Notes: generated by a model not told the origin, from the sequence alone. DNA of 64,000 nucleotides from Bacteroidaceae bacterium (GCA_017622495.1 JAGAQY010000054.1:1-64000); one strand, 5' to 3'; counted from the first letter of the stretch, positions 49,141 through 59,415 are shown. Numbers and translations are program-made.

Positions 49141-51693
49141 TTATTGTTGGCTTTTCTTAAAGTATGTTCCTATTGATAGCAGCCAGGCTACTACGATGCT
49201 CACTACCATGCCTGTGGCTCCGAAGAGGAAGAAGTTGGCATCGGTGCATTCGCTCATCCAGAACACGACGGCTTCGCCCACCACGAAACCGATGAGGGCG
49301 GCATAGCCCTTGACGCGCTTCATGAATACGGCGATGAAGAACAGACCGCCTAGGCCGCTAGTGAGCAGGCCTAAGGCTTCGTTGAAGAAGTCGAGGAACG
49401 ACTGTATATTCCATGTGGCCATGAGCAGGGCGAGGAGCAGGCCTATCATACCGCTCACCACGGAGGCCCAGCGGGCTACGACTACCAGCTGCGAGTCGGT
49501 GGTGCGGCGGAAGCGTTTCCAGAAGTCGATGGAGAAGGCGGTGGCCACACTGTTGATGTTGCTGGATATGGTGCTCATGGTGGCGGCAAAGATGGCGGCA
49601 ATTAAGACACCGGCAATGCCGGCGGGCATCTGGCTCATCATGAAGAAGGGGAAGATGGCGTCGGATTGGGCCATGGTGACATCGAGTTCTGCGGGGTGGG
49701 TCTTGTAGAAGGTGTAGAGCCCGGTGCCAATCATGTAGAAGGCTACGGATACGAACACGCTCATCACGCCATTGACCAGGATGCCACGGCCGGCAGACTT
49801 TTCGTCGGGGGTGGTGAGGTAGCGCTGGATGACGGTCTGGTCGGAGGTGTAGGAGATGAGGTTATTGGCCAGGCCACCGATGATGATGACCCACCAGCAG
49901 GCTTGCGACCAGGAGTTGCTCCAATCGAACAGGCGCAGCTTGTCGTTGGCCAAGGCAATGTCGATGCAGCCCATCACGCCGCCCTCGGTGTTGACTGCGA
50001 GGTATACCACGGCAAAGAGGGCACCGAAGACCAGTATCAGGCCTTGCACCACATCGCCCCAGATCACGGCTTCTACACCACCCATGGTGCAATAGATGAT
50101 GGTGACCAAGCCCATGAGCACGATACACAGATAGATGTCGATGCCTGTGACGGCTGTAAGAGCCAGTGAGGGCAGGTAGAGCACGATGGCCATGCGCACA
50201 ATCATGAAGATGCAGAAGAGCGTGGAGGCCAGCAGGCGGGTGAAGAGGTTGAAGCGCTGCTCCAGTATCTCATAGGCACTGGTGACGTTGAGCTTGCGGA
50301 AGTAGGGAAGATAGTATTTGATGACGGGGAAGCTGATGAGTAGTATCATCCACAGCATGGGGTAGTAGGTCCAGTCGGTGGTGTAGGCCTTGGCCGGGAT
50401 GGTCATGTAGGTGATGGCCGAGAGCATGGTGGCATAGATACTGATACCCGCTGCCCACCAGGGAATGCGTCCGCCTCCCTTGAAGAAGTCGTCGGCACCC
50501 TTTTCCTTGCGCATGAAGTAGAATCCCATGAGCAACATGCCCACGAGATATAGAACAAGGATGGTCCAGTTGAGCCAGCCGAAGCGCTTGTCGTTGGTAA
50601 CCTCCACGTGAGTGACATCGGCGCTGCGCACGCCCGGCATCAGTTCGCCGCCGCTATAGCTCCATCCTTTACCTCCCACCTCGGGGGTGAGGCAGGCACC
50701 GGCACGAGCCAGCAACTCATCGCCAGGCAGGATACCCCACGAGTCGGTGATGGTGTGGTAGGTGAGCACATCCTTGCGGAAGCGGTACCACTCGGGCTGG
50801 TGGCGCAGGTAGAGGCTGTCTTGCTGACCGCTGATGGCGCTGAGGAAGATGTCGTGGTCGACGCCGCCAAAGAAGAGAACGTGGCTGTAGCCTGATGTGG
50901 CACAGGTGCTGCCGACGATAGCCTGATATGAGTTGTGAGTTGTGAGTTGTGGGTTGTGAGTTGCCTCCGGATGGCTACCCTCGTTATCGTTATCGTCTTC
51001 GTTAACGTTGACTACCGCTGGTGCTGTGCGCTTCCATGGGGTGGCATTGCCTTTCTTGAGGGCGGCAATGGACATGTATACGCCGTCGGTGTGCACTAGG
51101 GCTTCTTGGTTTTCGGTCTTGGGCTGGTAGCCGCCGAATATGAAGAGGGCGTAGCCTGTGGAGGTGTTTTGTACGGCCACGCAGGGCTGCAGGCGACATT
51201 CGTCGGGAAGGGTGGCGGCAAGGGTCCATGCCGCAGCATTGCTGGGATAGGGTAGGGAGTAGATATCACGGTTGGGCACACCGTTGGTCTGTCCGCCGGC
51301 TACCCAGAGCATGCCGTTGTGGTAGGTGGCGGCAAAGTTGTCGAGCGGCTTGGGCAACGGGGCGATGGGTGTACTGCTGCCGTCTGTGGCACTGAGGAAT
51401 GTGCAGTCGCTGAGCGATGCCGTAGCATCCATACCGCCAAGGTATACGGCACCTCCGGGCACCTGTACGCTGGCTCCATAGGCTTTGGGGTAGTAGACCT
51501 TCTGGCCGCCGTCGGCGCAGGGTACGTCGGGGAAGTTGCACCCGCCGTAGGTTGATAGCCCGCCCATCTGCCATGCGGCATAGTGGCCCGACACGGCATT
51601 GTCCATAGGTGTTGCCGGAGTCACGGATACTCGGTTCTGTCCCATGCAGAGCAATGAGCAGAGGAGTAGGGGAAGAAGAAGTGTGCGTTTCAT
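49141..51693 (-). CDS. Fusion of cyclically permuted mutarotase (kelch-like) and sodium:solute symporter
   Basis: 850 aa. A signal peptide (MKRTLLLPLLLCSLLCMGQN) is followed by a six-bladed kelch-like propeller (~25-365: GGMDATASLSDC, AATYHNGMLWVAGGQTNG, YALFIFGGYQP, HVLFFGGVDHD), the type of the sialic acid mutarotase NanM. Then comes an SSS-family Na+ transporter (~385-850) with about 13 helices (DDFFKGGGRIPWWAAGISIYATMLSAITY). The propeller would lie in the periplasm and feed the transporter with the preferred anomer. Such fusions are known in Bacteroidota. A heptamer array (50930-50964) in a loop adds an NPQLTTHNSY-type insertion. It is 15 bases downstream of nanA, so co-transcribed. Confidence 0.9.
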   Translation of the reverse strand: MKRTLLLPLLLCSLLCMGQNRVSVTPATPMDNAVSGHYAAWQMGGLSTYGGCNFPDVPCADGGQKVYYPKAYGASVQVPGGAVYLGGMDATASLSDCTFLSATDGSSTPIAPLPKPLDNFAATYHNGMLWVAGGQTNGVPNRDIYSLPYPSNAAAWTLAATLPDECRLQPCVAVQNTSTGYALFIFGGYQPKTENQEALVHTDGVYMSIAALKKGNATPWKRTAPAVVNVNEDDNDNEGSHPEATHNPQLTTHNSYQAIVGSTCATSGYSHVLFFGGVDHDIFLSAISGQQDSLYLRHQPEWYRFRKDVLTYHTITDSWGILPGDELLARAGACLTPEVGGKGWSYSGGELMPGVRSADVTHVEVTNDKRFGWLNWTILVLYLVGMLLMGFYFMRKEKGADDFFKGGGRIPWWAAGISIYATMLSAITYMTIPAKAYTTDWTYYPMLWMILLISFPVIKYYLPYFRKLNVTSAYEILEQRFNLFTRLLASTLFCIFMIVRMAIVLYLPSLALTAVTGIDIYLCIVLMGLVTIIYCTMGGVEAVIWGDVVQGLILVFGALFAVVYLAVNTEGGVMGCIDIALANDKLRLFDWSNSWSQACWWVIIIGGLANNLISYTSDQTVIQRYLTTPDEKSAGRGILVNGVMSVFVSVAFYMIGTGLYTFYKTHPAELDVTMAQSDAIFPFFMMSQMPAGIAGVLIAAIFAATMSTISSNINSVATAFSIDFWKRFRRTTDSQLVVVARWASVVSGMIGLLLALLMATWNIQSFLDFFNEALGLLTSGLGGLFFIAVFMKRVKGYAALIGFVVGEAVVFWMSECTDANFFLFGATGMVVSIVVAWLLSIGTYFKKSQQ
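50930..50964 (-). repeat. Heptamer tandem array inside the mutarotase domain
   Basis: Five 7-bp units on the plus strand: GAGTTGT x3, GGGTTGT, GAGTTGC. 35 bases long. It keeps the frame and lies in a predicted loop between propeller blades. Confidence 0.92.
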
Positions 51694-51708
51694 GGTAGAA
51701 TCTGTTTC

Positions 51709-52626
51709 TTAAAACTTATTGCAGCGCTCAAAGAAGTTGATGGCCTCCAGCTCCTTGCGGCAGGCAGCCTCCTCTTCGTTGGTCATGTTCTGGAAAGGCG
51801 TGCGGTTGGGGCCAAGGTCCAGTCCGATGAGCTTCATGATGCGCTTGCCGCACACGATGTTGCCGCGGTAGTGGCAGATGACGTTGATGACCTCCTGCGA
51901 GAAATTCTGCAGTTCGCGAGCCTTCTCGAGGTCACCGGCATTCCATGCGTCGATGATGCCCACGAGGTTGCAGCCGTTGTAGTTGGTGGTGCCGCCGATA
52001 CCGCCCTGTGCACCGCCCATGGCGAGCGAGGGGAGTATGGTCTCGTCTTGTCCGTGGAGCATGTCGTACTTGCCGTTCTTGTAGAGGCGGCACTGGTTGT
52101 ACTCGTAGATGCTCTCGAAGGTGTATTTGATGCCGGCAAAGTTGGGGATGCGCCCGTCGACCGCCTTGAGGAAGTCGACCATCGAGAAGTAGGCACCGTT
52201 GAAGGCTGGTATATGGTAGTAGTAGAAGGGGAGGTCGGGAGCAGCCGATGCTATCTCTTCGCAGTATTTCACCAGCTCCTCGATGCGCCCGATTTTGGGG
52301 AAGGGAGGTGCCATGGTGCCGATTCCGAAGGCGCCTATCTGCTGTGCATGAGCAGCCAGGCGGCGGGCACTCTTGACGCAGGTGCTACCCACATGTACGA
52401 TGACCTTGAAATCTTTGGGCGCGGCGTGCATCCATACCTCGGCGAGGTTGATGCGCTCCTCTTCGGTGAGCATGTAGCCCTCGCCCGATGAACCGTTGAT
52501 GAACACGCCCTTGAGACCGTTCTTCTGCAGCATCTCGGCATAGGCGGGGATGGGTTCGTAGTTGACTTCGCCATCGGCGTAGAAGGGAGTGAAGGGGGCA
52601 TCGATAAGTCCGATAATCTTTTCCAT
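51709..52626 (-). CDS. nanA: N-acetylneuraminate lyase
   Basis: 305 aa from ATG 52626 (MEKIIGLIDAPFTPFYADGEV). Class I aldolase of the DapA/NanA superfamily that splits sialic acid into ManNAc and pyruvate. The motifs are GSSGEGYMLTEEER (pyruvate-binding GSxGE), YYYHIPA (catalytic Tyr) and FAGIKYTF (Schiff-base Lys). GSSGE rather than GTTGE, the context of a sialic acid transporter and an AGE epimerase support NanA over dihydrodipicolinate synthase. First gene of the minus-strand nan unit; own -7 box at 52672-52679. Confidence 0.94.
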   Translation of the reverse strand: MEKIIGLIDAPFTPFYADGEVNYEPIPAYAEMLQKNGLKGVFINGSSGEGYMLTEEERINLAEVWMHAAPKDFKVIVHVGSTCVKSARRLAAHAQQIGAFGIGTMAPPFPKIGRIEELVKYCEEIASAAPDLPFYYYHIPAFNGAYFSMVDFLKAVDGRIPNFAGIKYTFESIYEYNQCRLYKNGKYDMLHGQDETILPSLAMGGAQGGIGGTTNYNGCNLVGIIDAWNAGDLEKARELQNFSQEVINVICHYRGNIVCGKRIMKLIGLDLGPNRTPFQNMTNEEEAACRKELEAINFFERCNKF

Positions 52627-52671
52627 AGTATATTTATTGTTGTAGTATTGTTTACATGTCTCGTGATGAGG

Positions 52672-52679
52672 CAAAGTTA
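52672..52679 (-). promoter_or_regulatory. -7 box (TAACTTTG) for the nan unit
   Basis: TAnnTTTG match on the minus strand, 46 bases before the nanA start. No obvious operator dyad was noticed. Confidence 0.65.
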
Positions 52680-52742
52680 CTTCTTTGTTTGTAAATATGA
52701 AAATTATAGGCTCAAAACCTTTCGACTTGGCAATATGTTATG

Positions 52743-52750
52743 TATTTTTG
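52743..52750 (+). promoter_or_regulatory. -7 box (TATTTTTG) for the DUF4954 gene
   Basis: TAnnTTTG match, 73 bases before ATG 52823, divergent from the nan promoter. Confidence 0.6.
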
Positions 52751-52822
52751 CGTTTAAAAATAAAAAAATGTTATCAGTGGCTGGCGTCAGTTGGTCGTTG
52801 TGAACTATAGAAATTGTATCGT

Positions 52823-55021
52823 ATGGAACGTGTGACCCTGCTTCCACCTGAAGCGTTGAGCGATGGCTGGATTGATCCTAAGTATATACCGGTTGGAGAA
52901 AATAAGTACTATATCCGTAACCGTCAGGTAAAGACTCCCGAGGGAGGGTGGCGTCACCTGCGGAGTGATGAGATAGAGCGTTTGGTGAAGAACAATAATA
53001 CGGCCTCTTCGTGGGATACGGTGTGGGTTACCGATCGGTTTGAGCCACGCATGATCAAGGACAATAAGTTCTATGGAACTGTGCGCATAGGTCGTGTGAG
53101 TGCTGGTGCATTGCAGTATCACGACTTGCGTTTGCCTGTAGGCATTACCAACTCGAGTATACACTCTTGCGATATCGGTGATGACTGTGCTATACATGAC
53201 GTGCACTATCTGTCGCACTATATCATAGGGAATCATTGTATGCTCTTCAATATCCAGGAAATGGACACTACCGATCATGCCAAATTTGGCAATGGTATAG
53301 TCAAGGAGGGAGAGCCCGAAGAGGTGCGTGTGAGGATACAGATTATGAACGAGACGGGTGTACGCTCGGTGATGCCTTTCGACGGTATGATTACGGCAGA
53401 TGCTTACTTGTGGGGTAAGTATGTGGATGATAGATTGCTACAACAACGATTGGCCGATATCACCCAGCGTACTGTGGATTTTCATCGCGGCTACTATGGC
53501 GAGATAGGTGAACGGTGTGTCATCAAGAATTCAAGCATCATCAAGGATGTGAAGATTGGTACAGACTGCTATATTAAAGGTGCTTCCAAACTGAAGAATA
53601 TTACTATCAACTCTTCTGTGAAGGAGCCTTCGCAGATAGGTGAGAATGTAATATTAGTGAATGGCATTGTGGGATATGGCTGCCGTATATTCTACTCCTG
53701 CACGGCAGTGAAGTTTATCCTTGGCAACAACTCTAACCTCAAGTATGGTGCACGCCTTATAGACTCTATTATGGGCGACAACAGTACCATCTCATGTTGC
53801 GAAGTACTGAACAACCTTATCTTCCCCGCACATGAGCAGCATCACAACAACTCGTTCCTCATAGCTTCTGTCATAATGGGGCAGAGCAATATGGCTGCGG
53901 GAGCTACGGTAGGCAGCAACCATAATAGTCGCACTAACGATGGTGAGATTGTAGCAGGACGTGGTTTCTGGCCGGGATTGTGCAGCTCGGTGAAGCACTC
54001 GAGCCGTTTTGCATCGTTTACCCTGCTTGCCAAGGGCGATTATCCGGTAGAGATGGATATACCCTTACCCTTTTCGTTGATAAACAATAATGTCACGGAC
54101 AATTGTTTAGAGGTGATACCTGCCTATTGGTGGCTATATAATATGTACGCGCTTGCGCGTAACTCTTGGAAGTATCAGGCGCGTGACCGCCGTCAGACGA
54201 AGGTGCAGAATATCGAGTTTGAAACCTTTGCCCCTGACACTATGAATGAAGCTCTTACGGCACGTCATCTTTTAGAACTATGGGTCGGCAAAGCATTTTA
54301 CGGTGATGAACAAGTAACTGTAAATAACGATGAACTTAGCGCCAAAGGCCGCCAACTGCTGAGTGGTAACCGCAAGGTGGTGGATGTGCTCACGGTATTG
54401 GGTGAGGGCATGGAGAAGAGTAAGCGCCCAGTGCATATACTGAAGGTTTACGATGCATACCATGCGTATGGTGATATGCTGGTGCACTATGCCATGAAGA
54501 ATCTTTTGGCCCAGATCGACTCTAAAGATTCTGCTGATTTTATTAAAGATATAAAGGGCTGCGCAGCGAGTACTTCACATACAGCGTGGGTTAATTTGGG
54601 TGGACAGTTGGTAATGGCTGATGACCTTGATGCTCTGCGGACCGATATCTGTGAGGGTAAGCTCGATTCGTGGAAAGCTATTCATGAACGATACAACGAG
54701 CTGTGGAGTCGCTATCCTGAGGATAAATTGAACCATGCTGTCCATTGTCTCTGTGATGTTATGGGGGTGAAGGTGATGACTCCCGACACTTGGCTGCAGG
54801 CATTGGCATATGGTGAACGTATACAGCGTCGTATAGCCGAACAGGTATACACGTCGCGCAAGAAAGATCACGATAATGTATTCAGAGCATGTACATGTCG
54901 CAACGATGAGGAACTGAAAGCTGTATTTGGTGATGTTGATGAGAATAGCTTTGTGCGTCAGATGCGTGAAGAGTGCAATGTTAATTTAGCAAAGATTGAC
55001 AGACTGAGACATTGGTTTTAA
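52823..55021 (+). CDS. DUF4954 left-handed beta-helix protein
   Basis: 732 aa from ATG 52823 (MERVTLLPPEALSDGW). Residues ~95-380 contain hexapeptide-type repeats (SSIHSCDIGDDCAIHDVHYLSHYIIGNHC, NSSIIKDVKIGTDCYIKG, GNNSNLKYGARLIDSIMGDNSTISC), as in left-handed beta-helix acyl- or nucleotidyl-transferases. The C-terminal half is helical. DUF4954 proteins are widespread in Bacteroidales and often lie near sugar metabolism genes; no activity is known to me. Its position between nanA and nagB suggests a link to amino sugars, which is an inference. It ends at a strong hairpin shared with nagB. Confidence 0.8.
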   Translation: MERVTLLPPEALSDGWIDPKYIPVGENKYYIRNRQVKTPEGGWRHLRSDEIERLVKNNNTASSWDTVWVTDRFEPRMIKDNKFYGTVRIGRVSAGALQYHDLRLPVGITNSSIHSCDIGDDCAIHDVHYLSHYIIGNHCMLFNIQEMDTTDHAKFGNGIVKEGEPEEVRVRIQIMNETGVRSVMPFDGMITADAYLWGKYVDDRLLQQRLADITQRTVDFHRGYYGEIGERCVIKNSSIIKDVKIGTDCYIKGASKLKNITINSSVKEPSQIGENVILVNGIVGYGCRIFYSCTAVKFILGNNSNLKYGARLIDSIMGDNSTISCCEVLNNLIFPAHEQHHNNSFLIASVIMGQSNMAAGATVGSNHNSRTNDGEIVAGRGFWPGLCSSVKHSSRFASFTLLAKGDYPVEMDIPLPFSLINNNVTDNCLEVIPAYWWLYNMYALARNSWKYQARDRRQTKVQNIEFETFAPDTMNEALTARHLLELWVGKAFYGDEQVTVNNDELSAKGRQLLSGNRKVVDVLTVLGEGMEKSKRPVHILKVYDAYHAYGDMLVHYAMKNLLAQIDSKDSADFIKDIKGCAASTSHTAWVNLGGQLVMADDLDALRTDICEGKLDSWKAIHERYNELWSRYPEDKLNHAVHCLCDVMGVKVMTPDTWLQALAYGERIQRRIAEQVYTSRKKDHDNVFRACTCRNDEELKAVFGDVDENSFVRQMREECNVNLAKIDRLRHWF

Positions 55022-55050
55022 GTAATCTTTTCTACCCTTATATAGAGAGT

Positions 55051-55086
55051 ATGAGTAAAGCCTGCCGTATGGCAGGCTTTACTCAT
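55051..55086. terminator. Perfect 16-bp hairpin between convergent genes
   Basis: ATGAGTAAAGCCTGCC (55051-55066) and GGCAGGCTTTACTCAT (55071-55086) pair completely around GTAT. It ends both the DUF4954 and nagB transcripts. Confidence 0.9.
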
Positions 55087-55135
55087 AATATATAGACCTT
55101 GTTTCCAGTTAGGTCTTATACAGAATCTGTAACCA

Positions 55136-55927
55136 TTAAAGGTTGTCCTTCTCGATGTCCTTGAAGTAGTTTACGGTACCTACCTTGAGCTCTACGGTGG
55201 CAGCGTCGTCGCATACGATGATGCCGTGGGGGTGGAGCTGGAGTACGCTGATGGTCCACATCTGGGTAATGCTGCCTTCTACTGCATGGTATAGAGCTTG
55301 TGCTTTGTTGTGGTCGTTGGCCAGGATGAGCACCTCCTTGGCATCCATCACGGTGCCTACACCTACGGTTACGGCTGTCTTGGGCACCTTGTTCACGTCG
55401 TTGTCGAAGAAGCGTGAGTTGGCGATGATGGTGTCGGTGGTCAGGGTCTTCTGACGGGTGCGGGAGGTGAGCGATGAACCAGGCTCGTTGAAGGCGATGT
55501 GCCCGTCGGGACCGATGCCGCCCATGAAGAGGTGGATACCGCCGTACGACTTGATCTTCTCTTCGTAGCGTGCACACTCGGCTTCGAGATCCTCGGCATT
55601 GCCGTTGAGAATATTTACGTTCTCCTTTTTCACGTCGACGTGGCTGAAGAAGTTGTTCCACATGAATGAGTGGTAGCTCTCGGGATGCTCTTCGGGAAGG
55701 CCTACGTATTCATCCATATTAAAGGTCACTACATTCTGAAAACTTACCTTGCCTTCCTTGTGTAGGCGGATGAGTTCTTTATAGGTGCCGAGCGGTGTGC
55801 CGCCGGTGGGGAGACCCAGCACGAAGGGTTTCTCGGGGGTTGGACCGAACTCGTTGATTCTCTTCACGATGTGAGCGGCAGCCCAGACTGCCATCTGTTG
55901 CGGATTTTTCTGGATGATTAGACGCAT
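55136..55927 (-). CDS. nagB: Glucosamine-6-phosphate deaminase
   Basis: 263 aa. It converts glucosamine-6-phosphate to fructose-6-phosphate and ammonia, the last step of amino-sugar use. The motifs are [32 protein letters not shown] (catalytic Asp), [19 protein letters not shown] (catalytic Asp/His region) and a C-terminal [11 protein letters not shown]. It is not in the nan unit but lies 2.5 kb from it; it would take GlcNAc-derived sugar from the epimerase after kinase and deacetylase steps that are not in this window. recA lies 37 bases upstream on the same strand. Confidence 0.96.
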   Translation of the reverse strand: MRLIIQKNPQQMAVWAAAHIVKRINEFGPTPEKPFVLGLPTGGTPLGTYKELIRLHKEGKVSFQNVVTFNMDEYVGLPEEHPESYHSFMWNNFFSHVDVKKENVNILNGNAEDLEAECARYEEKIKSYGGIHLFMGGIGPDGHIAFNEPGSSLTSRTRQKTLTTDTIIANSRFFDNDVNKVPKTAVTVGVGTVMDAKEVLILANDHNKAQALYHAVEGSITQMWTISVLQLHPHGIIVCDDAATVELKVGTVNYFKDIEKDNL

Positions 55928-55964
55928 AACTTTTAGTTTTTTTGAGTTATAATCTTGGTTGTAA

Positions 55965-56996
55965 TTATTCTTCGGTATTGCTCTTTAGAGCCTCCATAAT
56001 CTTGGCTTCCAATTCCTCTGCCAGCTCGGGGTTGTCGGCTAAGAGCTGCTTTACGGCATCACGGCCCTGGGCAAGCTTGGTCTCGCCATAGGAGAACCAT
56101 GAACCAGACTTCTTTATGATGCCATGATCTACGCCGAGATCGATGATTTCGCCAATCTTGGAAATTCCTTCGCCAAACATGATGTCGAACTCAGCCTTGC
56201 GGAAGGGAGGTGCCACTTTGTTCTTGACAATTTTCACCTTGGTAAGATGGCCGAGTACCTCTTCGCCATCCTTGACGGGGCTAGACTTGCGGATGTCGAT
56301 ACGTACAGAGGCATAGAACTTCAGTGCGTTACCACCTGTGGTGGTTTCAGGATTGCCAAACATAACACCAATCTTCTCGCGTAACTGATTAATGAAGATA
56401 CAAGTAGTATTGGTTTTTGATATGGTGGCGGTGAGCTTACGCAATGCTTGGCTCATAAGACGGGCTTGTAGACCAACCTTGTTCTCTCCCATATCGCCCT
56501 CAATCTCGGCTTTGGGGGTAAGAGCGGCTACAGAGTCAATAATCACGAGGTCTACGGCTGCTGATGAGATGAGCTGGTCGGCAATCTCGAGTGCCTGTTC
56601 ACCATTGTCGGGCTGAGCAATAAGCAGACTGTTCACATCTACACCGAGCTTTTGGGCATAGAAGCGGTCGAAGGCGTGTTCTGCATCGATGATGGCAGCT
56701 ATACCTCCATTCTTTTGTGCTTCAGCAATGGCATGTATGGCCAATGTTGTCTTACCTGAAGACTCAGGACCATAAATCTCGATGATACGGCCACGGGGAT
56801 AGCCTCCTACACCGAGAGCTATATTCAAACCAATCGAACCTGTAGGGATGACCTCTATCTCTTGTATGCTGTCGTCTCCAAGTTTCATGATGGCGCCTTT
56901 TCCAAAATTCTTCTCTATACGGTCCATGGCCGCTTGCAGTGCTTTCAGCTTGTCGGCGGGTGAACCTGCTACTGCTGTTTCTTCTTTCTTTGCCAT
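55965..56996 (-). CDS. recA: Recombinase RecA
   Basis: 343 aa. DNA strand exchange and SOS coprotease. Typical features: N-terminal polymerisation helix, Walker [26 protein letters not shown], loop L1/L2 region [18 protein letters not shown] and a Glu-rich C-terminus ([14 protein letters not shown]). The length is normal. Own -7 box at 57120-57127, divergent from dnaK. Confidence 0.98.
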   Translation of the reverse strand: MAKKEETAVAGSPADKLKALQAAMDRIEKNFGKGAIMKLGDDSIQEIEVIPTGSIGLNIALGVGGYPRGRIIEIYGPESSGKTTLAIHAIAEAQKNGGIAAIIDAEHAFDRFYAQKLGVDVNSLLIAQPDNGEQALEIADQLISSAAVDLVIIDSVAALTPKAEIEGDMGENKVGLQARLMSQALRKLTATISKTNTTCIFINQLREKIGVMFGNPETTTGGNALKFYASVRIDIRKSSPVKDGEEVLGHLTKVKIVKNKVAPPFRKAEFDIMFGEGISKIGEIIDLGVDHGIIKKSGSWFSYGETKLAQGRDAVKQLLADNPELAEELEAKIMEALKSNTEE

Positions 56997-57119
56997 ATAA
57001 TATTTATAAGGATTTTATAACTCTTTTTGTTCGCTAACATTGTTCACTTAGATGGACTCAAATGGACTGATAAACATTCCTGTTGTTAGTGAGCAGAAAC
57101 AATGCTTCGCGCTTATCCG

Positions 57120-57127
57120 CAAAGATA
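57120..57127 (-). promoter_or_regulatory. -7 box (TATCTTTG) for recA
   Basis: Perfect TAnnTTTG match on the minus strand, 124 bases before the recA start. No LexA-like dyad was recognised between it and the gene. Confidence 0.7.
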
Positions 57128-57244
57128 CAAACATTTTCCGAATTGTACACTATTGGCAGATGAAAAAAGTTTTTTCTGCCATGATGGCATAAGTTGTGAC
57201 AGCTAAAAAGGGAATTCATAATTGCAAGTTGTAAATTCTCTTTG

Positions 57245-57259
57245 TGGCACGCGTTTTGC
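57245..57259 (+). promoter_or_regulatory. Sigma-54-type promoter (-24/-12) upstream of dnaK
   Basis: TGGCACG-CGTT-TTGC (57245-57259) has the invariant GG (57246-57247) and GC (57258-57259) ten bases apart, matching the RpoN consensus TGGCAC-N5-TTGC. The predicted start is ~57271, giving dnaK a ~115-base leader. No TAnnTTTG box was found for dnaK in the 391-bp gap 56997-57387. Confidence 0.65.
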
Positions 57260-57387
57260 CGTTTATATCGGCGTAAACCTATTAAAAAGTAAAAAAGCAA
57301 GAACGAAAAATTAAATTCTCTGCCCCGGGCGAACAAAGCCTTGCAGAAACAAGTTTTGAGTATTAACAATTAAAAAGTATAAGAAAA

Positions 57388-59292
57388 ATGGGAAAGATTA
57401 TTGGTATTGACTTAGGAACAACCAACTCATGTGTTGCCGTATTCGAGGGCAACGAACCTGTAGTAATCGCCAACAGCGAGGGCAAGCGCACCACGCCTTC
57501 AGTGGTGGCATTCGTCGACGGCGGCGAGCGCAAGGTGGGCGACCCCGCCAAGCGTCAGGCTATCACCAACCCCAAGCGCACCATCTACTCTATCAAGCGC
57601 TTCATGGGTGAGACTTGGGACCAGGTACAGAAAGAGGTATCACGCGTACCCTACCCCGTAGTGCGTGGCGACAACAACCTCCCTCTCGTGGACATTGACG
57701 GCCACAAGTATACTCCCCAGGAGATTTCGGCCATGATCCTGCAGAAGATGAAGAAGACCGCTGAGGACTACCTCGGCCAGGAGGTTACAGAGGCCGTTAT
57801 CACCGTGCCCGCCTACTTCTCTGACTCGCAGCGTCAGGCTACCAAGGAGGCTGGCCAGATTGCCGGTCTGGAGGTGAAGCGTATCGTGAACGAGCCTACA
57901 GCTGCTGCGCTCGCCTACGGTATCGACAAGGCCAACAAGGACATGAAGATTGCCGTGTTCGACCTCGGTGGCGGTACCTTCGATATCTCTATCCTCGAGT
58001 TCGGTGGCGGTGTGTTCGAGGTGCTCTCTACTAACGGTGACACTCACCTCGGTGGCGATGACTTCGACCAGGTGATCATCGACTGGCTCGTGCAGGAGTT
58101 CAAGAACGACGAGGGTGCCGACCTCACACAGGACCCCATGGCCCTGCAGCGCCTCAAGGAGGCTGCCGAGAAGGCCAAGATCGAGCTCTCATCGTCGACC
58201 TCTACCGAGATCAACCTCCCCTACATCATGCCCGTGGCAGGTGTTCCCCGTCACTTGGTGAAGACCCTTACCCGTGCCAAGTTCGAGTCACTGGCCCACA
58301 ACCTCATCCAGGCATGTGTCGAGCCCTGCCGCAAGGCCGTAGCCGATGCCAAGCTGACCACAGCCGATATCGACGAGGTAATCCTCGTAGGTGGTTCGAC
58401 CCGTATCCCCGCCGTACAGCAGATCGTGCAGGAATACTTCGGCAAGGCTCCCTCAAAGGGTGTTAACCCCGACGAGGTGGTAGCCCTCGGAGCCTCTATC
58501 CAGGGTGCCGTATTGAACAAGGAGGGCGGCGTAGGCGACATCGTGCTGCTCGACGTTACTCCCCTCTCCATGGGTATCGAGACCATGGGTGGCGTGATGA
58601 CCAAACTCATCGATGCCAACACCACCATCCCCTGCAAGAAGAGCGAGGTGTTCTCTACCGCAGCCGACAACCAGACCGAGGTGACCATCCACGTGCTCCA
58701 GGGCGAGCGTCCCATGGCAGCGCAGAACAAGTCGATCGGCCAGTTCAACCTCACCGGCATCGCTCCCGCACGCCGCGGTGTGCCCCAAATCGAGGTGACC
58801 TTCGACATCGACGCCAACGGTATCCTCAAGGTATCGGCCAAGGACAAGGCCACCGGCAAGGAGCAGGCCATCCGCATCGAGGCATCATCGGGCCTCAGCA
58901 AGGAGGAGATCGAGCGCATGAAGGCCGAGGCTGAGGCTAACGCAGAGGCCGACCGCAAGGAGCGCGAGAAGGTGGACAAGCTCAACCAGGCCGACAGCAT
59001 GATCTTCCAGACCGAGAACCAGCTCAAGGACCTGGGCGACAAGCTCCCCGCCGACAAGAAAGCTCCCATCGAGGCTGCTCTGCAGAAGCTCAAGGATGCC
59101 CACAAGGCACAGGACCTCGCTGCCGTTGACGCCGCCATGAACGAGCTCAACACCGCCTTCCAGGCAGCCAGCGCCGAGATGTATGCACAGACCGGCGGTC
59201 AGGCTGGTCCTCAGCCCGGTGCCGACGCAGGTCAGCAGGGTGGCCAGCAGAGCGACAACATCCAGGATGCCGACTTCGAGGAGGTGAAGTAA
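57388..59292 (+). CDS. dnaK: Chaperone DnaK (Hsp70)
   Basis: 634 aa. ATP-dependent chaperone. The motifs are [15 protein letters not shown] at the start, the ATPase signature [16 protein letters not shown] (~190), [14 protein letters not shown] (~330), the substrate-binding domain from ~390 and a Gly/Gln-rich tail ending [10 protein letters not shown]. No dnaJ or grpE follows; both are probably elsewhere. Codon use is strongly biased (GCC, CTC and AAG), as expected for high expression. It is divergent from recA and has a candidate sigma-54 promoter. Confidence 0.98.
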   Translation: MGKIIGIDLGTTNSCVAVFEGNEPVVIANSEGKRTTPSVVAFVDGGERKVGDPAKRQAITNPKRTIYSIKRFMGETWDQVQKEVSRVPYPVVRGDNNLPLVDIDGHKYTPQEISAMILQKMKKTAEDYLGQEVTEAVITVPAYFSDSQRQATKEAGQIAGLEVKRIVNEPTAAALAYGIDKANKDMKIAVFDLGGGTFDISILEFGGGVFEVLSTNGDTHLGGDDFDQVIIDWLVQEFKNDEGADLTQDPMALQRLKEAAEKAKIELSSSTSTEINLPYIMPVAGVPRHLVKTLTRAKFESLAHNLIQACVEPCRKAVADAKLTTADIDEVILVGGSTRIPAVQQIVQEYFGKAPSKGVNPDEVVALGASIQGAVLNKEGGVGDIVLLDVTPLSMGIETMGGVMTKLIDANTTIPCKKSEVFSTAADNQTEVTIHVLQGERPMAAQNKSIGQFNLTGIAPARRGVPQIEVTFDIDANGILKVSAKDKATGKEQAIRIEASSGLSKEEIERMKAEAEANAEADRKEREKVDKLNQADSMIFQTENQLKDLGDKLPADKKAPIEAALQKLKDAHKAQDLAAVDAAMNELNTAFQAASAEMYAQTGGQAGPQPGADAGQQGGQQSDNIQDADFEEVK

Positions 59293-59318
59293 TATCACCC
59301 TCCATTCGATAAACAGAA

Positions 59319-59356
59319 GAATAGCGTGTAACTCGGGTTGCACGCTATTTCTTTTT
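59319..59356 (+). terminator. Intrinsic terminator after dnaK
   Basis: AATAGCGTGTAAC (59320-59332) pairs with GTTGCACGCTATT (59337-59349) around TCGG, with a T-run after it. Confidence 0.9.
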
Positions 59357-59415
59357 ATCCACCAATAACCTGACACCTGAGGTCACTCGGTATTAGCTCT
59401 GCGATGTATGCACTC

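Noticed and set aside
51709..52626. Considered as dihydrodipicolinate synthase (dapA)
   Set aside because: The same superfamily, but GSSGE, the YYYHIPA motif and co-transcription with a sialic acid transporter and AGE epimerase favour nanA.
58251..59153. 300-codon open frame antisense to dnaK
   Set aside because: Caused by codon bias of the highly expressed dnaK gene; Ser/Ala/Met-rich with no recognisable domain.
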